Shown here piece after piece: positions 54,035 to 63,179 of a stretch of 64,000 nucleotides of DNA (the stretch's first letter is position 1; the number at the start of each line of letters is the position of its first letter). The notes under the pieces are model-generated. The model was not told the DNA's origin, did not search any database, and was given only the letters and a program-made list of their open reading frames with translations. The position numbers and the translations under genes are program-made. The stretch is taken from NCBI GenBank assembly GCA_028292625.1, contig JAQGLY010000056.1, positions 62,001-126,000 on the forward strand. The letters run 5' to 3'. Source of the stretch: Herbaspirillum sp. Lineage in GTDB: Bacteria > Pseudomonadota > Gammaproteobacteria > Burkholderiales > Burkholderiaceae_D.

Positions 54035-55804
54035 ATGACAAACAAAGCAAACAGACGATTGACTCCCCGCCGTTACGGTTCCGATTTCATCGTCGACCTG
54101 TTGCAGCGATACGATATCCCGTATGCCGCATTCAATCCGGGCGCGTCGTTCCGCGGCATCCACGATTCGCTGATCAATTATCTGGGCAACAAGTCGCCTG
54201 AATTTCTGGAGTGCATGCACGAGGAAATTTCGGTGGCGATCGCGCACGGCTATGCGCGCGCGACCGGCAAGCCGATGGCGGCGATCCTGCACAACGTGGT
54301 GGGTCTGCAGCATGCGACGATGGCGATCTACAACGCATGGTGCGACCGCATTCCGGTCGTTCTGCTGGGGGGCACCGGCCCGATGTCGTATACCAAGCGC
54401 CGTCCCGGCAGCGACTGGGTGCATACCGCGCTGGTGCAGGGCAATCTGGTGCGCGACTTTGTCAAATGGGACGACCAGCCGGCCGATCTCGACAGCACGC
54501 CGGAATCGTTTGCGCGCGCCTACCAGACCGCGATGACCCATCCGCAGGGACCGGTCTACATCTGCTACGACGCCGAAATCCAGGAAAAGGAATTCGACAC
54601 ATTCCCGGCGCTGCCCGATCCGGCCAAATTCCTGCCGCCCGCACCGCCGGCCGCATCGCCGGAAACCCTGCAGCGCATTGCCGAAAGCCTGCTCGACGCC
54701 GACAACCCGGTCATCGTCGCCGATCGGCTCGGCCGCTCTCCGATTGCGTACGACGCCCTGGTCAAGCTGGCGGACCTGCTGAACGTTCCGGTGCTGGACC
54801 AGGGCAATCGTCACAATTTCCCGACGCGGCATCCGATGGCGCTGGGCGAGATCGAGGAGGAAGTGCTGAGCGACGCCGATTTCGTGCTTGCGCTGGATAC
54901 CATGGATCTGTACGCCGCGCTGCATACCGTGGATAGGCTGACGCGCGAGACGCAGCCCATGTATCGGCCCGGCACGCGCATTGCGCACGTCACGCTGGAC
55001 GGCTACATGGTGCGCAGCTGGAGTCACGATTTCCGCCGATTGCAGGAGACCGACGATGCGGTCGCCGCGGACACCGCCGGCTTTGTGCCGGCGCTGCTGC
55101 AATATTGCACCGAGCATGGCGAAAAACGTCCCGGCGCCGCGCAAAGAATCCGGCAGCGCGGGCAGAAATGGGAAGGGCGCTGGGATCGCCTGTACGCCGG
55201 CTGGCAGGCCAAGGCCGAAGCCGAACGCGAAAAATCGCCGATGGCGCTGTCCACGCTGGCCGCCATTGTCTGGGACGTGATCAAGGACGAACCGTGGCTG
55301 CTGGCGAACGGCACAGCGAACGGCTGGGTCAAGCGTTTGTGGGACATCCGCGGTCATGATCAATACATGGGCAAATACAGCGGCGGCGGACTCGGCTACG
55401 GCATCGGCGCGTCGCTCGGCGTCGCGCTGGCCTATCCGGACCGGCTGTGCATCGATCTGCAGGGCGACGGCGATTTCCTGTTTACGCCGACCGGCTTGTG
55501 GACCGCCGCGCATCACGACATTCCGTTGCTGACGATCCTGGTGAACAACCGCAGTTATTACAACTCGGAAGAACACAATGCAAAGATCGCCGCGCATCGC
55601 GGACGTCCGGTCGAAAACGCGCCGCAGGGCACGCGCATTGAAAATCCGGCGGTCGATTTCGCCACCATGGCGCGCTCGATGGGCGTGCACGGCGAAGGAC
55701 CGATCATGCGCAGCGAAGATCTGGCGGCGGCGCTGCGCCGCGCGGTGGCCGTGGTGAAAAGCGGCAAGCCGGCATTCGTCGATGTGATTACGCAGAACCG
55801 GTAG
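54035..55804 (+). CDS. Thiamine-diphosphate-dependent enzyme (acetolactate synthase-like)
   Basis: A 589-residue enzyme with the three-domain layout of the acetolactate synthase/benzoylformate decarboxylase superfamily. The cofactor-activating Glu is in HEEISVAIAHGYARATG, and the diphosphate/Mg2+ motif runs from GDGDF to NNRSYYN. The N-terminal active site differs from IlvB, and no small subunit gene is present, so branched-chain synthesis is unlikely. It is translated just after the binding protein, suggesting it acts on an imported substrate such as a 2-oxo acid. Exact reaction unknown. Confidence 0.85.
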   Translation: MTNKANRRLTPRRYGSDFIVDLLQRYDIPYAAFNPGASFRGIHDSLINYLGNKSPEFLECMHEEISVAIAHGYARATGKPMAAILHNVVGLQHATMAIYNAWCDRIPVVLLGGTGPMSYTKRRPGSDWVHTALVQGNLVRDFVKWDDQPADLDSTPESFARAYQTAMTHPQGPVYICYDAEIQEKEFDTFPALPDPAKFLPPAPPAASPETLQRIAESLLDADNPVIVADRLGRSPIAYDALVKLADLLNVPVLDQGNRHNFPTRHPMALGEIEEEVLSDADFVLALDTMDLYAALHTVDRLTRETQPMYRPGTRIAHVTLDGYMVRSWSHDFRRLQETDDAVAADTAGFVPALLQYCTEHGEKRPGAAQRIRQRGQKWEGRWDRLYAGWQAKAEAEREKSPMALSTLAAIVWDVIKDEPWLLANGTANGWVKRLWDIRGHDQYMGKYSGGGLGYGIGASLGVALAYPDRLCIDLQGDGDFLFTPTGLWTAAHHDIPLLTILVNNRSYYNSEEHNAKIAAHRGRPVENAPQGTRIENPAVDFATMARSMGVHGEGPIMRSEDLAAALRRAVAVVKSGKPAFVDVITQNR

Positions 55805-55806
55805 TG

Positions 55807-55833
55807 CGGCGCCCGGAAGCGCGCCGTTATTTT
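55807..55833 (+). terminator. Intrinsic terminator after the ThDP enzyme gene
   Basis: A 6-bp GC stem (55807-55812 and 55821-55826) with an 8-nt loop is followed by TTATTTT. It sits between convergent genes. Confidence 0.6.
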
Positions 55834-57200
55834 CAGGCGACGCGCTCCAGCGGAGTGGTCTGCCGGTATATCCGATGCGCCGGCCGCGCCAGCCCCAGGT
55901 TTTCGCGCAAGGTCAGGCCTTCGTATTCGGTGCGGAACAAGCCGCGCCGGCGCAATTCCGGCAATACCAGCGCCACGAAATCGTCGAGTCCGCCCGGCAG
56001 CGTCGGCGGCATGATGTTGAAGCCGTCCGCGGCATCGTTCCTGAACCATTCTTCCAGGCGATCGACGATGCTTGCCGGCGTGCCGTGGATCGACCAGTGG
56101 CCGCGCGCCGTCGCCAGCCGCAGATACAGCTGTCGTATCGTCAGCTTTTCCTTGCGCGCCAGCGCCGTCACTAGTTGAAAGCGGCTTTTGGCGCCGTTCG
56201 GCTCTTGCAGATTGTCCGGTAACGGGCCGTCCAGCGGGTACTGCGACAGATCGATGCCGCCCAGATGCTGCGACAGCAACGACAATCCGACGCTGGGGTG
56301 GATCAGGGATTGCAGCTCTTCGAATTTTTCCAGCGCCTCCGCTTCGCTGCGGCCGACCACTGGGGAAACGCCGGGCATGACCTTCAACTGATCGGGATCG
56401 CGTCCGTACTTCGCCAGCCGCGATTTCAGGTTTTTATAGAAATGCTGCGCATCGGCCAGCGATTGCTGCGCGGTAAAAATCACTTCGGCCGTGCGCGCCG
56501 CCAGCTCCTGTCCGGTTTCGGATGAACCGGCTTGCACGATCACCGGATGGCCCTGCACCGGCCGCGCCACGTTGAGCGGGCCGCTGACCGAAAAATGCTT
56601 GCCGCGATGATTCAGCGCATGCAGCTTGGCCGGGTCGAAATGCGAGCCTTCGTTTTTATCGAACAGGAAGGCGTCGTCTTCCCAGCTGTCCCACAGGCCC
56701 CTGACCACATCGACGAACTCCTCGGCGCGATCGTAGCGGGCGGCGTGTTCCGGATGCCGCTCCAGATTGAAATTGTGCGCCTCCGATTCCGACCATGAAG
56801 TCACCACGTTCCACCCGGCCCGGCCGGCGCTCAGATGATCCAGCGAAGCGAACTTGCGGGCCACATGATAAGGCTCGTTATAGGTGGTCGACACCGTCGC
56901 CACCAGACCGATGCGCTCGGTGACCGCCGACAGGGACGACAGCAGGGTAAGCGGTTCGAACGAGGCCCCGCGCGCGGTGCGATGCAGCGTATCGGCATCG
57001 TGCGAACGGATCGCCACGCCGTCGGCCAGGAACAGCATATCGAATTTCGCCTGTTCCGCGGTCTGCGCGATGCGCCGGTAGTGCGCGATGTTGGCGCCGG
57101 CATCGGGCTGCGCCTGCGGATGCCGCCAGCCGGCGATATGGTGGCCGGTGGCCTGCAGGAACGCCCCCAGCTTCAACTGCCTTTTATCGCCGCCGCTCAT
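55833..57200 (-). CDS. LLM-class flavin-dependent monooxygenase (NtaA/DmoA family)
   Basis: A 455-residue FMNH2-dependent monooxygenase. GHHIAGWRHPQA, DMLFLADG, RAGWNVVTSW and GHPVIVQAGSSETGQ are the hallmark segments of the NtaA/SnaA/DszA/DmoA group, which oxidises nitrilotriacetate, dimethyl sulfide, dibenzothiophene sulfone and similar compounds. A GGAGG site precedes the ATG, which overlaps the dioxygenase stop (ATGA). Its place after a sulfonate-type transporter suggests release of sulfite from an organosulfur compound. No dedicated flavin reductase is visible. Confidence 0.9.
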   Translation of the reverse strand: MSGGDKRQLKLGAFLQATGHHIAGWRHPQAQPDAGANIAHYRRIAQTAEQAKFDMLFLADGVAIRSHDADTLHRTARGASFEPLTLLSSLSAVTERIGLVATVSTTYNEPYHVARKFASLDHLSAGRAGWNVVTSWSESEAHNFNLERHPEHAARYDRAEEFVDVVRGLWDSWEDDAFLFDKNEGSHFDPAKLHALNHRGKHFSVSGPLNVARPVQGHPVIVQAGSSETGQELAARTAEVIFTAQQSLADAQHFYKNLKSRLAKYGRDPDQLKVMPGVSPVVGRSEAEALEKFEELQSLIHPSVGLSLLSQHLGGIDLSQYPLDGPLPDNLQEPNGAKSRFQLVTALARKEKLTIRQLYLRLATARGHWSIHGTPASIVDRLEEWFRNDAADGFNIMPPTLPGGLDDFVALVLPELRRRGLFRTEYEGLTLRENLGLARPAHRIYRQTTPLERVA

Positions 57201-58132
57201 GATGCCTCCGCGATAGCCGGCGCCGAGGCGACCGCGGTGGCGGTTTCATGTTCGCGGCTGCGCTTGTCGCGCGATAGGCTGCGGCGACCGTCCACCCCGA
57301 CCGGCACATCGCCCGCGATCGTGACCCTCCGCACTACGCGATGCTGGTCGCCATAATCGTTGATGGCGTAGTGCTGGGTGGCCCGGTTGTCCCAGATCGC
57401 GACATCGCCTGCGCTCCAGCGCCAGCGCACGGTGTTTTCCAGACGGGTGACGTAGTTGCTCAGCAAGGCCAGCAAATGCTCTGAGTCCGCTGCGCCGCAG
57501 CCGAGTAGCTTCTTGACGAAATGACCCAGCACCAGAGTGCGTTCGCCGGTTTCGGGATGCACGCGCACCACCGGATGTTCGGTTTCGTACACGGTAGAGG
57601 TGAAGACTTCGCGATAACGCTTCAGACCGGCATCGGTGGCGTTGAAACGAGCCGCATAGTCGTAGTCGTTGGTGTGCAGCGCCCACAGCCCGTCCGCCAG
57701 TTGCTGCAAGGCCGGCGGCAAATCCAGATAGGCATGCGCGGTATTGCCCCAGACCGTGTCGCCGCCGGCTTGCGGCAGCGTGACCGCGCGCAGGATGGAG
57801 ACTTGCGGATAGGCCAGTTCGAAGGTGACGTCGGTATGCCAGGAGTTGGCGCGGCCGCCCCTGGTCGAATCGAGTTCCAGCATATAGCCGGTGCCGTCAT
57901 GCGCCGGCACCGTGGGATGCGCGATCGGCCGTCCCCACAGATGCGCAAAGGCCTCCTGTCCGGCATCGTCCAGATGATGCTGGCCCCGGAAGAACAGCAC
58001 CTTGTGTTTCAGCAGACTTTTTTTGATGGCGCCGAAGGTGGCCGGATCCAGCGTGCTGGACAATTGAATACCACGGATTTCGGCGCCGATGCGGCCGGCG
58101 ACCTGATGCAAATCGAGCGATGATTCGGACAT
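57197..58132 (-). CDS. TauD/TfdA-family 2-oxoglutarate-dependent dioxygenase
   Basis: A 311-residue Fe(II) enzyme. The metal triad is visible as His99-Thr-Asp101 (SWHTDVTF) and His254 (RATQHYAIND), and the 2-oxoglutarate Arg in the following HRVVRRV. The start is the ATG at 58132 after AGGAG; the open frame upstream lacks similarity. It lies 58 nt after the transporter ATPase. TauD proteins release sulfite from taurine or alkyl sulfonates (others act on aryloxy acids or alkyl sulfates); which one is not decidable. Confidence 0.92.
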   Translation of the reverse strand: MSESSLDLHQVAGRIGAEIRGIQLSSTLDPATFGAIKKSLLKHKVLFFRGQHHLDDAGQEAFAHLWGRPIAHPTVPAHDGTGYMLELDSTRGGRANSWHTDVTFELAYPQVSILRAVTLPQAGGDTVWGNTAHAYLDLPPALQQLADGLWALHTNDYDYAARFNATDAGLKRYREVFTSTVYETEHPVVRVHPETGERTLVLGHFVKKLLGCGAADSEHLLALLSNYVTRLENTVRWRWSAGDVAIWDNRATQHYAINDYGDQHRVVRRVTIAGDVPVGVDGRRSLSRDKRSREHETATAVASAPAIAEAS

Positions 58133-58190
58133 CTGTATCTCCTGGAAGTATGTGAAACAGCGGTATAAAACGACGGCCTGGACGGCCGCC

Positions 58191-59042
58191 TCAAATCGCG
58201 AATTGCCAGCCCGCCACCGACACCGGCTGCGGCGCCCCATGTGTTGCATAGGCCGGATGCAGCAAAGGCGGCTCGGCCAGGCTGGCGCTGTCGGCGGAGA
58301 ACTCCCGCATCACCGTCTGCTTGACGCGCGCGAAATCGAGCGCCGTGCGTTCGCGCGGATAAGCCAGATCGACCGGAACGATGCGGCGTATGCGGCCCGG
58401 ACGCGGCTCCATCACCACCACCTTGCCGCCGAGGTAGATCGCTTCCTCGACGTCGTGGGTGACCAGGATCATCGTGATGCCCTCGGCCTGCCAGATGCGG
58501 TGCAGCTCCTGTTGCAGATATGCGCGGGTCAGCGCATCGAGCGCGCCGAACGGTTCGTCCAGCAGCAGGATTTCAGGTTTGCTGACCAGCGCGCGGGCGA
58601 TCGCGACGCGTTGCGCCATGCCGCCGGACAATTGATGCGGATAGGAATGTTCAAAACCTTCCAGGCCGACCAATGCAATATGTTCGCTCACCGCCTGCCG
58701 TTTTTGCCCCGGCGTGAGGTCGGCGTTGAGCAAGCCCATGTGGATATTGGCCGCCGCCGTCAGCCACGGAAACAAGCGGTGCTCCTGGAACACGATGCCG
58801 CGTTTGAGACTGGTGCCGGCGATGCGCGCGCCGTCCAGCAGCACCTGTCCCTGGTAATTTTCTTCGAGACCCACGATCAGGCGCAGCAGCGTCGATTTGC
58901 CGCAGCCGCTGGAACCGACGATGCTGACGAATTCGCCCGGGGCGATGGTCAGTGTCACATCGTCGAGGACCGGCAGGGCGCCATCCTTGACGGGATAGGT
59001 CTTGCTCAGATGCCGGATATCCAGCGTGCCTGCCGATGCCAT
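58191..59042 (-). CDS. Nitrate/sulfonate-type ABC transporter ATPase
   Basis: A 283-residue ATPase of the SsuB/TauB group. Walker A GSSGCGKST, signature LSGGMAQRV and Walker B ILLLDEPFGALD are intact, followed by the H-loop THDVEEA. An AGGAGA site precedes the ATG. It is in an operon with two permeases, a binding protein and two oxygenases. Confidence 0.93.
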   Translation of the reverse strand: MASAGTLDIRHLSKTYPVKDGALPVLDDVTLTIAPGEFVSIVGSSGCGKSTLLRLIVGLEENYQGQVLLDGARIAGTSLKRGIVFQEHRLFPWLTAAANIHMGLLNADLTPGQKRQAVSEHIALVGLEGFEHSYPHQLSGGMAQRVAIARALVSKPEILLLDEPFGALDALTRAYLQQELHRIWQAEGITMILVTHDVEEAIYLGGKVVVMEPRPGRIRRIVPVDLAYPRERTALDFARVKQTVMREFSADSASLAEPPLLHPAYATHGAPQPVSVAGWQFAI

Positions 59043-59054
59043 GAAGTTCTCCTG

Positions 59055-59849
59055 TTAATCCCGAAACTGTGCGATGGAACGTCCGCGCCATGCGAGCAGG
59101 CGTTGTTCGAGGCGTGCGGCGATCCAGTTCAATGAAAAACCGACCAGGCCGACCACGATCATCCCGAATATCACCAGATCCATCAGAAACAATTCCCGTC
59201 CGTCGATCATCGTATTGCCGATGCCCTTGCCGGACACCAGCAGATATTCGGCCCCGAGCGTGGCGAGCCACGCATAAATGAGGGCCAGATGGAAGCCGGC
59301 GAGAATCGACGGCGCCGCGGCCGGCAGCACCAGCCGCCACAGCCATTGCCGGCGATTCAGTTTCAATACCCGGCCGACATCGATCAGATCGCGCGGCACG
59401 CTGCGGATGCCTTCGAAGGTGTTGAGCACCATCGGAAAGAACGCCGCCAGCGACAGGAAAGCCACCTTGGCCGAGTCGCCCAGGCCGAACCAGACCGACA
59501 GCAATGGAATCCATGCAAACAAGGAAATCTGCTTCAATGTATGGAAGGTCGGACCGACCATCCGTTCGAATAGGCGAGACAGGCCCAGCGCCGCGCCGAA
59601 GGCCAAGCCCGTGGCGCAACCGATCGCCAGCCCGATCAGGTCGCGTTGCAGACTGGCCTGCAGCGCGATCCATAATTCGCCGCTGACCGTCTGTTTGACC
59701 GCGGTGTCCCATACCTTGCCGATCGGCACCAGCAGCGGCGACGTCGACCAGCCGAAATGGGACGCCAGCCACCACAGCAGCAACAGCGCCGCCGGCAGCA
59801 CCCAGCCGCGCAGCGCCTTGGGCACAATATGCCGGTTTGCGGAAGTCAT
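59055..59849 (-). CDS. Nitrate/sulfonate-type ABC transporter permease
   Basis: A 264-residue membrane protein with about six helices and the EAA-type loop (LDVGRVLKLNRRQWLWRLVLPAAAPSI region) that contacts the ATPase. It ends 12 nt before the ATPase gene. It resembles SsuC/TauC and pairs with the permease encoded just upstream. Confidence 0.92.
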   Translation of the reverse strand: MTSANRHIVPKALRGWVLPAALLLLWWLASHFGWSTSPLLVPIGKVWDTAVKQTVSGELWIALQASLQRDLIGLAIGCATGLAFGAALGLSRLFERMVGPTFHTLKQISLFAWIPLLSVWFGLGDSAKVAFLSLAAFFPMVLNTFEGIRSVPRDLIDVGRVLKLNRRQWLWRLVLPAAAPSILAGFHLALIYAWLATLGAEYLLVSGKGIGNTMIDGRELFLMDLVIFGMIVVGLVGFSLNWIAARLEQRLLAWRGRSIAQFRD

Positions 59850-59850
59850 G

Positions 59851-60696
59851 TCAGAACCCCTTGGGACGCGAACGCAGCAAGGCCGTTTCGATCAGGGCCA
59901 GCCCCTTGTCGAGCACGAAGCCGGTGGCCCCCACCACCGCCACCGCCGCCATCACCACATCGAGCTGGAACAACTGGCGGCCGAACACGATCATGTAGCC
60001 CAGGCCTTCCGATGACGCCAGCAGTTCCACCACCACCAAGGCCAGCCAGGCATGGGTGAAGCCATAGCGGACACCGTTCCAGATCGGCCGCAGCGCGGCC
60101 GGAAACAAGACCTTGGTCAGCAATTGCCAGCGGGTGAACTTGAGTACCTTCGCCACCTCGACGTAGCGCGCCGGCACGTTCTCCAGACCCTTGTAGGTAT
60201 TGAGCGCGATCGGCACCAGCGCAGCCTTGGAAATCAGGATGATCTTGAGCGCCTCATCGATGCCGACCAGCAGCATCAGCAATGGCAGCCAGCCCAGCAC
60301 CGGCACCTGGCTGACGGCCTTGAACAGCGGGTAGACGTAATCCCGGAACAGGGGCGACAGGCCCATCGCGACGCCGAGCAGCAGGCCGCCGATCAGGCCC
60401 ACACCGAAACCGGCCAGCACGCGCAGCAGACTGATTTTCAGGTTGTCGAACATCTCGCCCGATTGCACCAGATCGACAAAGGTCAGCGCCACCGCCGCAG
60501 GCGAGGGCAGCACCTGCGGCGCCACCCATCCCAGGCGCGCCGCGACGTACCACAGCAGCAATAGACACAGCGGAAACGGCAATGCCAGCCAGCGCGGCGA
60601 AAGGCGCAAGCGCTTGCGTTCGATCCGCGGCGCCGAAGGGCGCGCGGTCTGCGCCGCCGGGCCGGGCGAAGCCAGCGAGGAAGTGGTCGAATTCAT
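59851..60696 (-). CDS. Nitrate/sulfonate-type ABC transporter permease, second subunit
   Basis: A 281-residue permease with about six helices after a polar N-terminal stretch of about 35 residues. The EAA-type loop reads YVEVAKVLKFTRWQLLTKVLFPAALRPI. It differs clearly from its neighbour, so the transporter is probably a heterodimer, unlike the homodimeric SsuC. The ribosome site is weak; the gene starts 3 nt after the binding-protein stop. Confidence 0.9.
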   Translation of the reverse strand: MNSTTSSLASPGPAAQTARPSAPRIERKRLRLSPRWLALPFPLCLLLLWYVAARLGWVAPQVLPSPAAVALTFVDLVQSGEMFDNLKISLLRVLAGFGVGLIGGLLLGVAMGLSPLFRDYVYPLFKAVSQVPVLGWLPLLMLLVGIDEALKIILISKAALVPIALNTYKGLENVPARYVEVAKVLKFTRWQLLTKVLFPAALRPIWNGVRYGFTHAWLALVVVELLASSEGLGYMIVFGRQLFQLDVVMAAVAVVGATGFVLDKGLALIETALLRSRPKGF

Positions 60697-60699
60697 GGG

Positions 60700-61788
60700 C
60701 TAGGCGCCGAGTATCTTGCCATTCGGCTGGTACACCGGCCAGTAGTTTTCCAGCTTCAAATCCTTCAACGCAGCCTTCAGGTAACGCTGGTCGATCCACT
60801 GGTCCACATCGAACTTGCCACGGCTGAGCTTGAGACGATAAGCCTGCTCGACCGCGTCCTTGTAGCGCGCCACCAGGAACGGATCGAAATTCGGATTGTT
60901 GCGCACGCGCAGCGGCTCACCTTCGTAATCTTCCTTCCAGTGTTCATACGGCGTCCCGGCGCGGGCCCATAAGCGCATTAGCGCTTCGCGGTTCTGTTCG
61001 TCGGAAGACCATTGCGCGGCCTTGACGAACGCTTTGACGACGCGCGCGGTGATATCCGGGTAATTGTTGGCGAATTCCTCGGTCGCCAATACATGCGCCT
61101 GCGTGGTGAAAATGGGCGAACCGCCCTTGCTGCTGAAGGCGATGCGCGCGGCATTGTTGTCGCGCAGGCGCAGCAGATTGATATTGCCGAATGCGGCGTC
61201 GATGTCCTTGGTAGTGAGCGCCGCCAGCGTGGTGGCCTGGTCCAGATTGATGGACCGCAAGTCGCGTTCCCGCAGCCCATTTTTTTCCAGGACGAGATTG
61301 ATCGGCAATTGCGCGTTGGTGCCCTTGAACATGGCCACACGCTTGCCGCGCAAATCATTGACCGACCGGATGGGGGAATCCGGCGGCACCGCCAGATAGA
61401 TATTCGCGCGCACGCCGCTGGCCATCACCAGTTTGGTCTTCAGACCGGCGGCCCTGGCCACGATGGCGGGCAGATCGCCCTGGTAGGCGAAGTCGAGTTG
61501 ACGGCTGGCAAGCGCTTCGTTGACCGCGGGACCCGCGCCTTTGAAAAAATACCATTCAACCTTGATGCCGTCGGCCTTGAATTCCTCTTCCACCCAGCCC
61601 TTGCCATTTGCCGCGGCGGCCGAACTGCCTGAAAAGCCGGGCGGATTGCCGATGCCCGCCTGCGCCACGCCGATGCGGATGACCTGCGGCCTGCCGGCGG
61701 CGCGCACGCTTAAACCCAGCAGCGAAGCGCCGGCGCCGATACCGGCTGCGGCGGCATGTTTCAACAGCGTCCTGCGATCCAGCGTCAT
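60700..61788 (-). CDS. Sulfonate-type ABC substrate-binding protein
   Basis: A 362-residue SsuA-like periplasmic protein. The N-terminus DRRTLLK followed by an Ala/Gly-rich hydrophobic stretch looks like a twin-arginine signal. VEWYFFKGAGPAVNEALASRQLDFAYQGDLPAI is typical of the sulfonate/nitrate family. The ATG at 61788 follows AGGGAA. It is the first gene of the transporter part of the operon. Confidence 0.9.
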   Translation of the reverse strand: MTLDRRTLLKHAAAAGIGAGASLLGLSVRAAGRPQVIRIGVAQAGIGNPPGFSGSSAAAANGKGWVEEEFKADGIKVEWYFFKGAGPAVNEALASRQLDFAYQGDLPAIVARAAGLKTKLVMASGVRANIYLAVPPDSPIRSVNDLRGKRVAMFKGTNAQLPINLVLEKNGLRERDLRSINLDQATTLAALTTKDIDAAFGNINLLRLRDNNAARIAFSSKGGSPIFTTQAHVLATEEFANNYPDITARVVKAFVKAAQWSSDEQNREALMRLWARAGTPYEHWKEDYEGEPLRVRNNPNFDPFLVARYKDAVEQAYRLKLSRGKFDVDQWIDQRYLKAALKDLKLENYWPVYQPNGKILGA

Positions 61789-61951
61789 GGCGATTCCCTG
61801 TTCCCATACAAGATGAATCGAGTATAGGGAGCCGATATGACGCGGCAAACGAATCAATTCGCATGACCTTAGTTAAATATTTTGAATGACCTTATGCGAA
61901 ATTGATGTTAGCGCTCACAACCTTCTGTTCGCCGGCGCAACGCCGGGGCGA

Positions 61952-62995
61952 TTATTTTCCCATCATCGTCTTATCGAAAACGGCTTGCCATTTCTCGCGC
62001 TCATCCAGCGCGGCGGCGGGATCGATCAGCGTGTACTTCAAATTTTTCACCGGCGATTCGATCGTGGTATTGCTGGGTGCGTAATCCAGACTGGCGAACA
62101 CCTTTTGCCCATCCGGCCCCAGCAGAAATTCATAGAACAGCAGCGCCGCGTTCGGATGCGGCGCGCGGCGCGCGATGCCAATGGCGTTCGCGCGCGCGAT
62201 CACCGGCTCCAGCGCAAACCAGTCGATCGGCGCGCCCTCGCGTTTGCCCAGGTCCGCCATATAGGTATATACGGTCAGCGCCAGCGGGACCTCGCCGTTG
62301 ACTACCATGTTTTTCACCAGCGAATGACCCTGCCGCAATGAAATGCCATTCTTCGCCGCAATGTCCGAGAACAGCTTGATGCCGGCGGCCTCGTTACCCA
62401 TCGCCCGCACCGTCGCGCCGAACCAATCGGCTTCCTTCGCTTCGATGCCGAGCATGCCCTTCCATTTCGGATCGAGCAGATCCTTGAAGGTTTTCGGCAG
62501 ATCTTCCTCTTTGATCGCCTTGGTGTTGTAGGCCTGCACGAACACCGATACCAGCACATTGGCCCGGTCGCGTCTGGCGGAAACGGAGCCCGGCTGCAGA
62601 TCCTTGAACACGGGGGAATTCACCGGCTGCAGAATCTGTTCCCGCGACAAGGCCTCCAGTTCGGTGACGGGATCGTAAAACAGATCCGCCTTATAGGTCT
62701 TGGCCCGCGCCTCCGTGATCCCGCGATGCAGGACCTCGTCGGAGCCGGAACGCCATACGACGACCTTGACGCCGTATTGTTTTTCGAACGCGTTGGTCAG
62801 CCTGGTCATATCGCTCTGCGCGATGCTGGCATAGACGGTCAGGGTCCCTTCCTTTTTCGCCGCGGCGACGATGCGGTCCATGCGGTCGGGGCCGTTGTAA
62901 TCGAACAATGCGGTGGGCGGCTGTTGCGCGTGGCAGGGCAGGATGGCGCAGGCGATTGCGGCGGCTAGAAAAAGCCGATGCGGTACGGTCTTCAT
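61952..62995 (-). CDS. Iron(III)-type ABC substrate-binding protein, orphan paralogue
   Basis: A 347-residue periplasmic protein with a signal peptide (ending CHAQ at about 24). Its mature start YNGPDRMDRIVAAAKKEGTL closely parallels the protein at 52911-54026. It has no own permease or ATPase and sits between a LysR gene and the sulfonate transporter operon on the same strand. A GGAGAC site precedes the ATG. The ligand is unknown. Confidence 0.87.
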   Translation of the reverse strand: MKTVPHRLFLAAAIACAILPCHAQQPPTALFDYNGPDRMDRIVAAAKKEGTLTVYASIAQSDMTRLTNAFEKQYGVKVVVWRSGSDEVLHRGITEARAKTYKADLFYDPVTELEALSREQILQPVNSPVFKDLQPGSVSARRDRANVLVSVFVQAYNTKAIKEEDLPKTFKDLLDPKWKGMLGIEAKEADWFGATVRAMGNEAAGIKLFSDIAAKNGISLRQGHSLVKNMVVNGEVPLALTVYTYMADLGKREGAPIDWFALEPVIARANAIGIARRAPHPNAALLFYEFLLGPDGQKVFASLDYAPSNTTIESPVKNLKYTLIDPAAALDEREKWQAVFDKTMMGK

Positions 62996-63179
62996 TTGTC
63001 TCCGTCTCCTTGTAATCGATCAGGCATTCGATACGCTGCGACGCGGTGGTTTCGATGAAGTTCTTTATATCCGCGGCTGCCTATTTTTTATCGTTATTTT
63101 TATTTGATCGATGGTACAGGGAATCGTCATCGGCGTGGCGGGAAACCGGCTAAAAATCATATCCGGCGGAATCGCCCGC

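Noticed and set aside
54035-55804. Sulfoacetaldehyde acetyltransferase (Xsc), suggested by the nearby sulfonate genes and similar length
   Set aside because: The N-terminal active-site region does not read like Xsc, and no phosphotransacetylase gene is adjacent; left as an unassigned ThDP enzyme.
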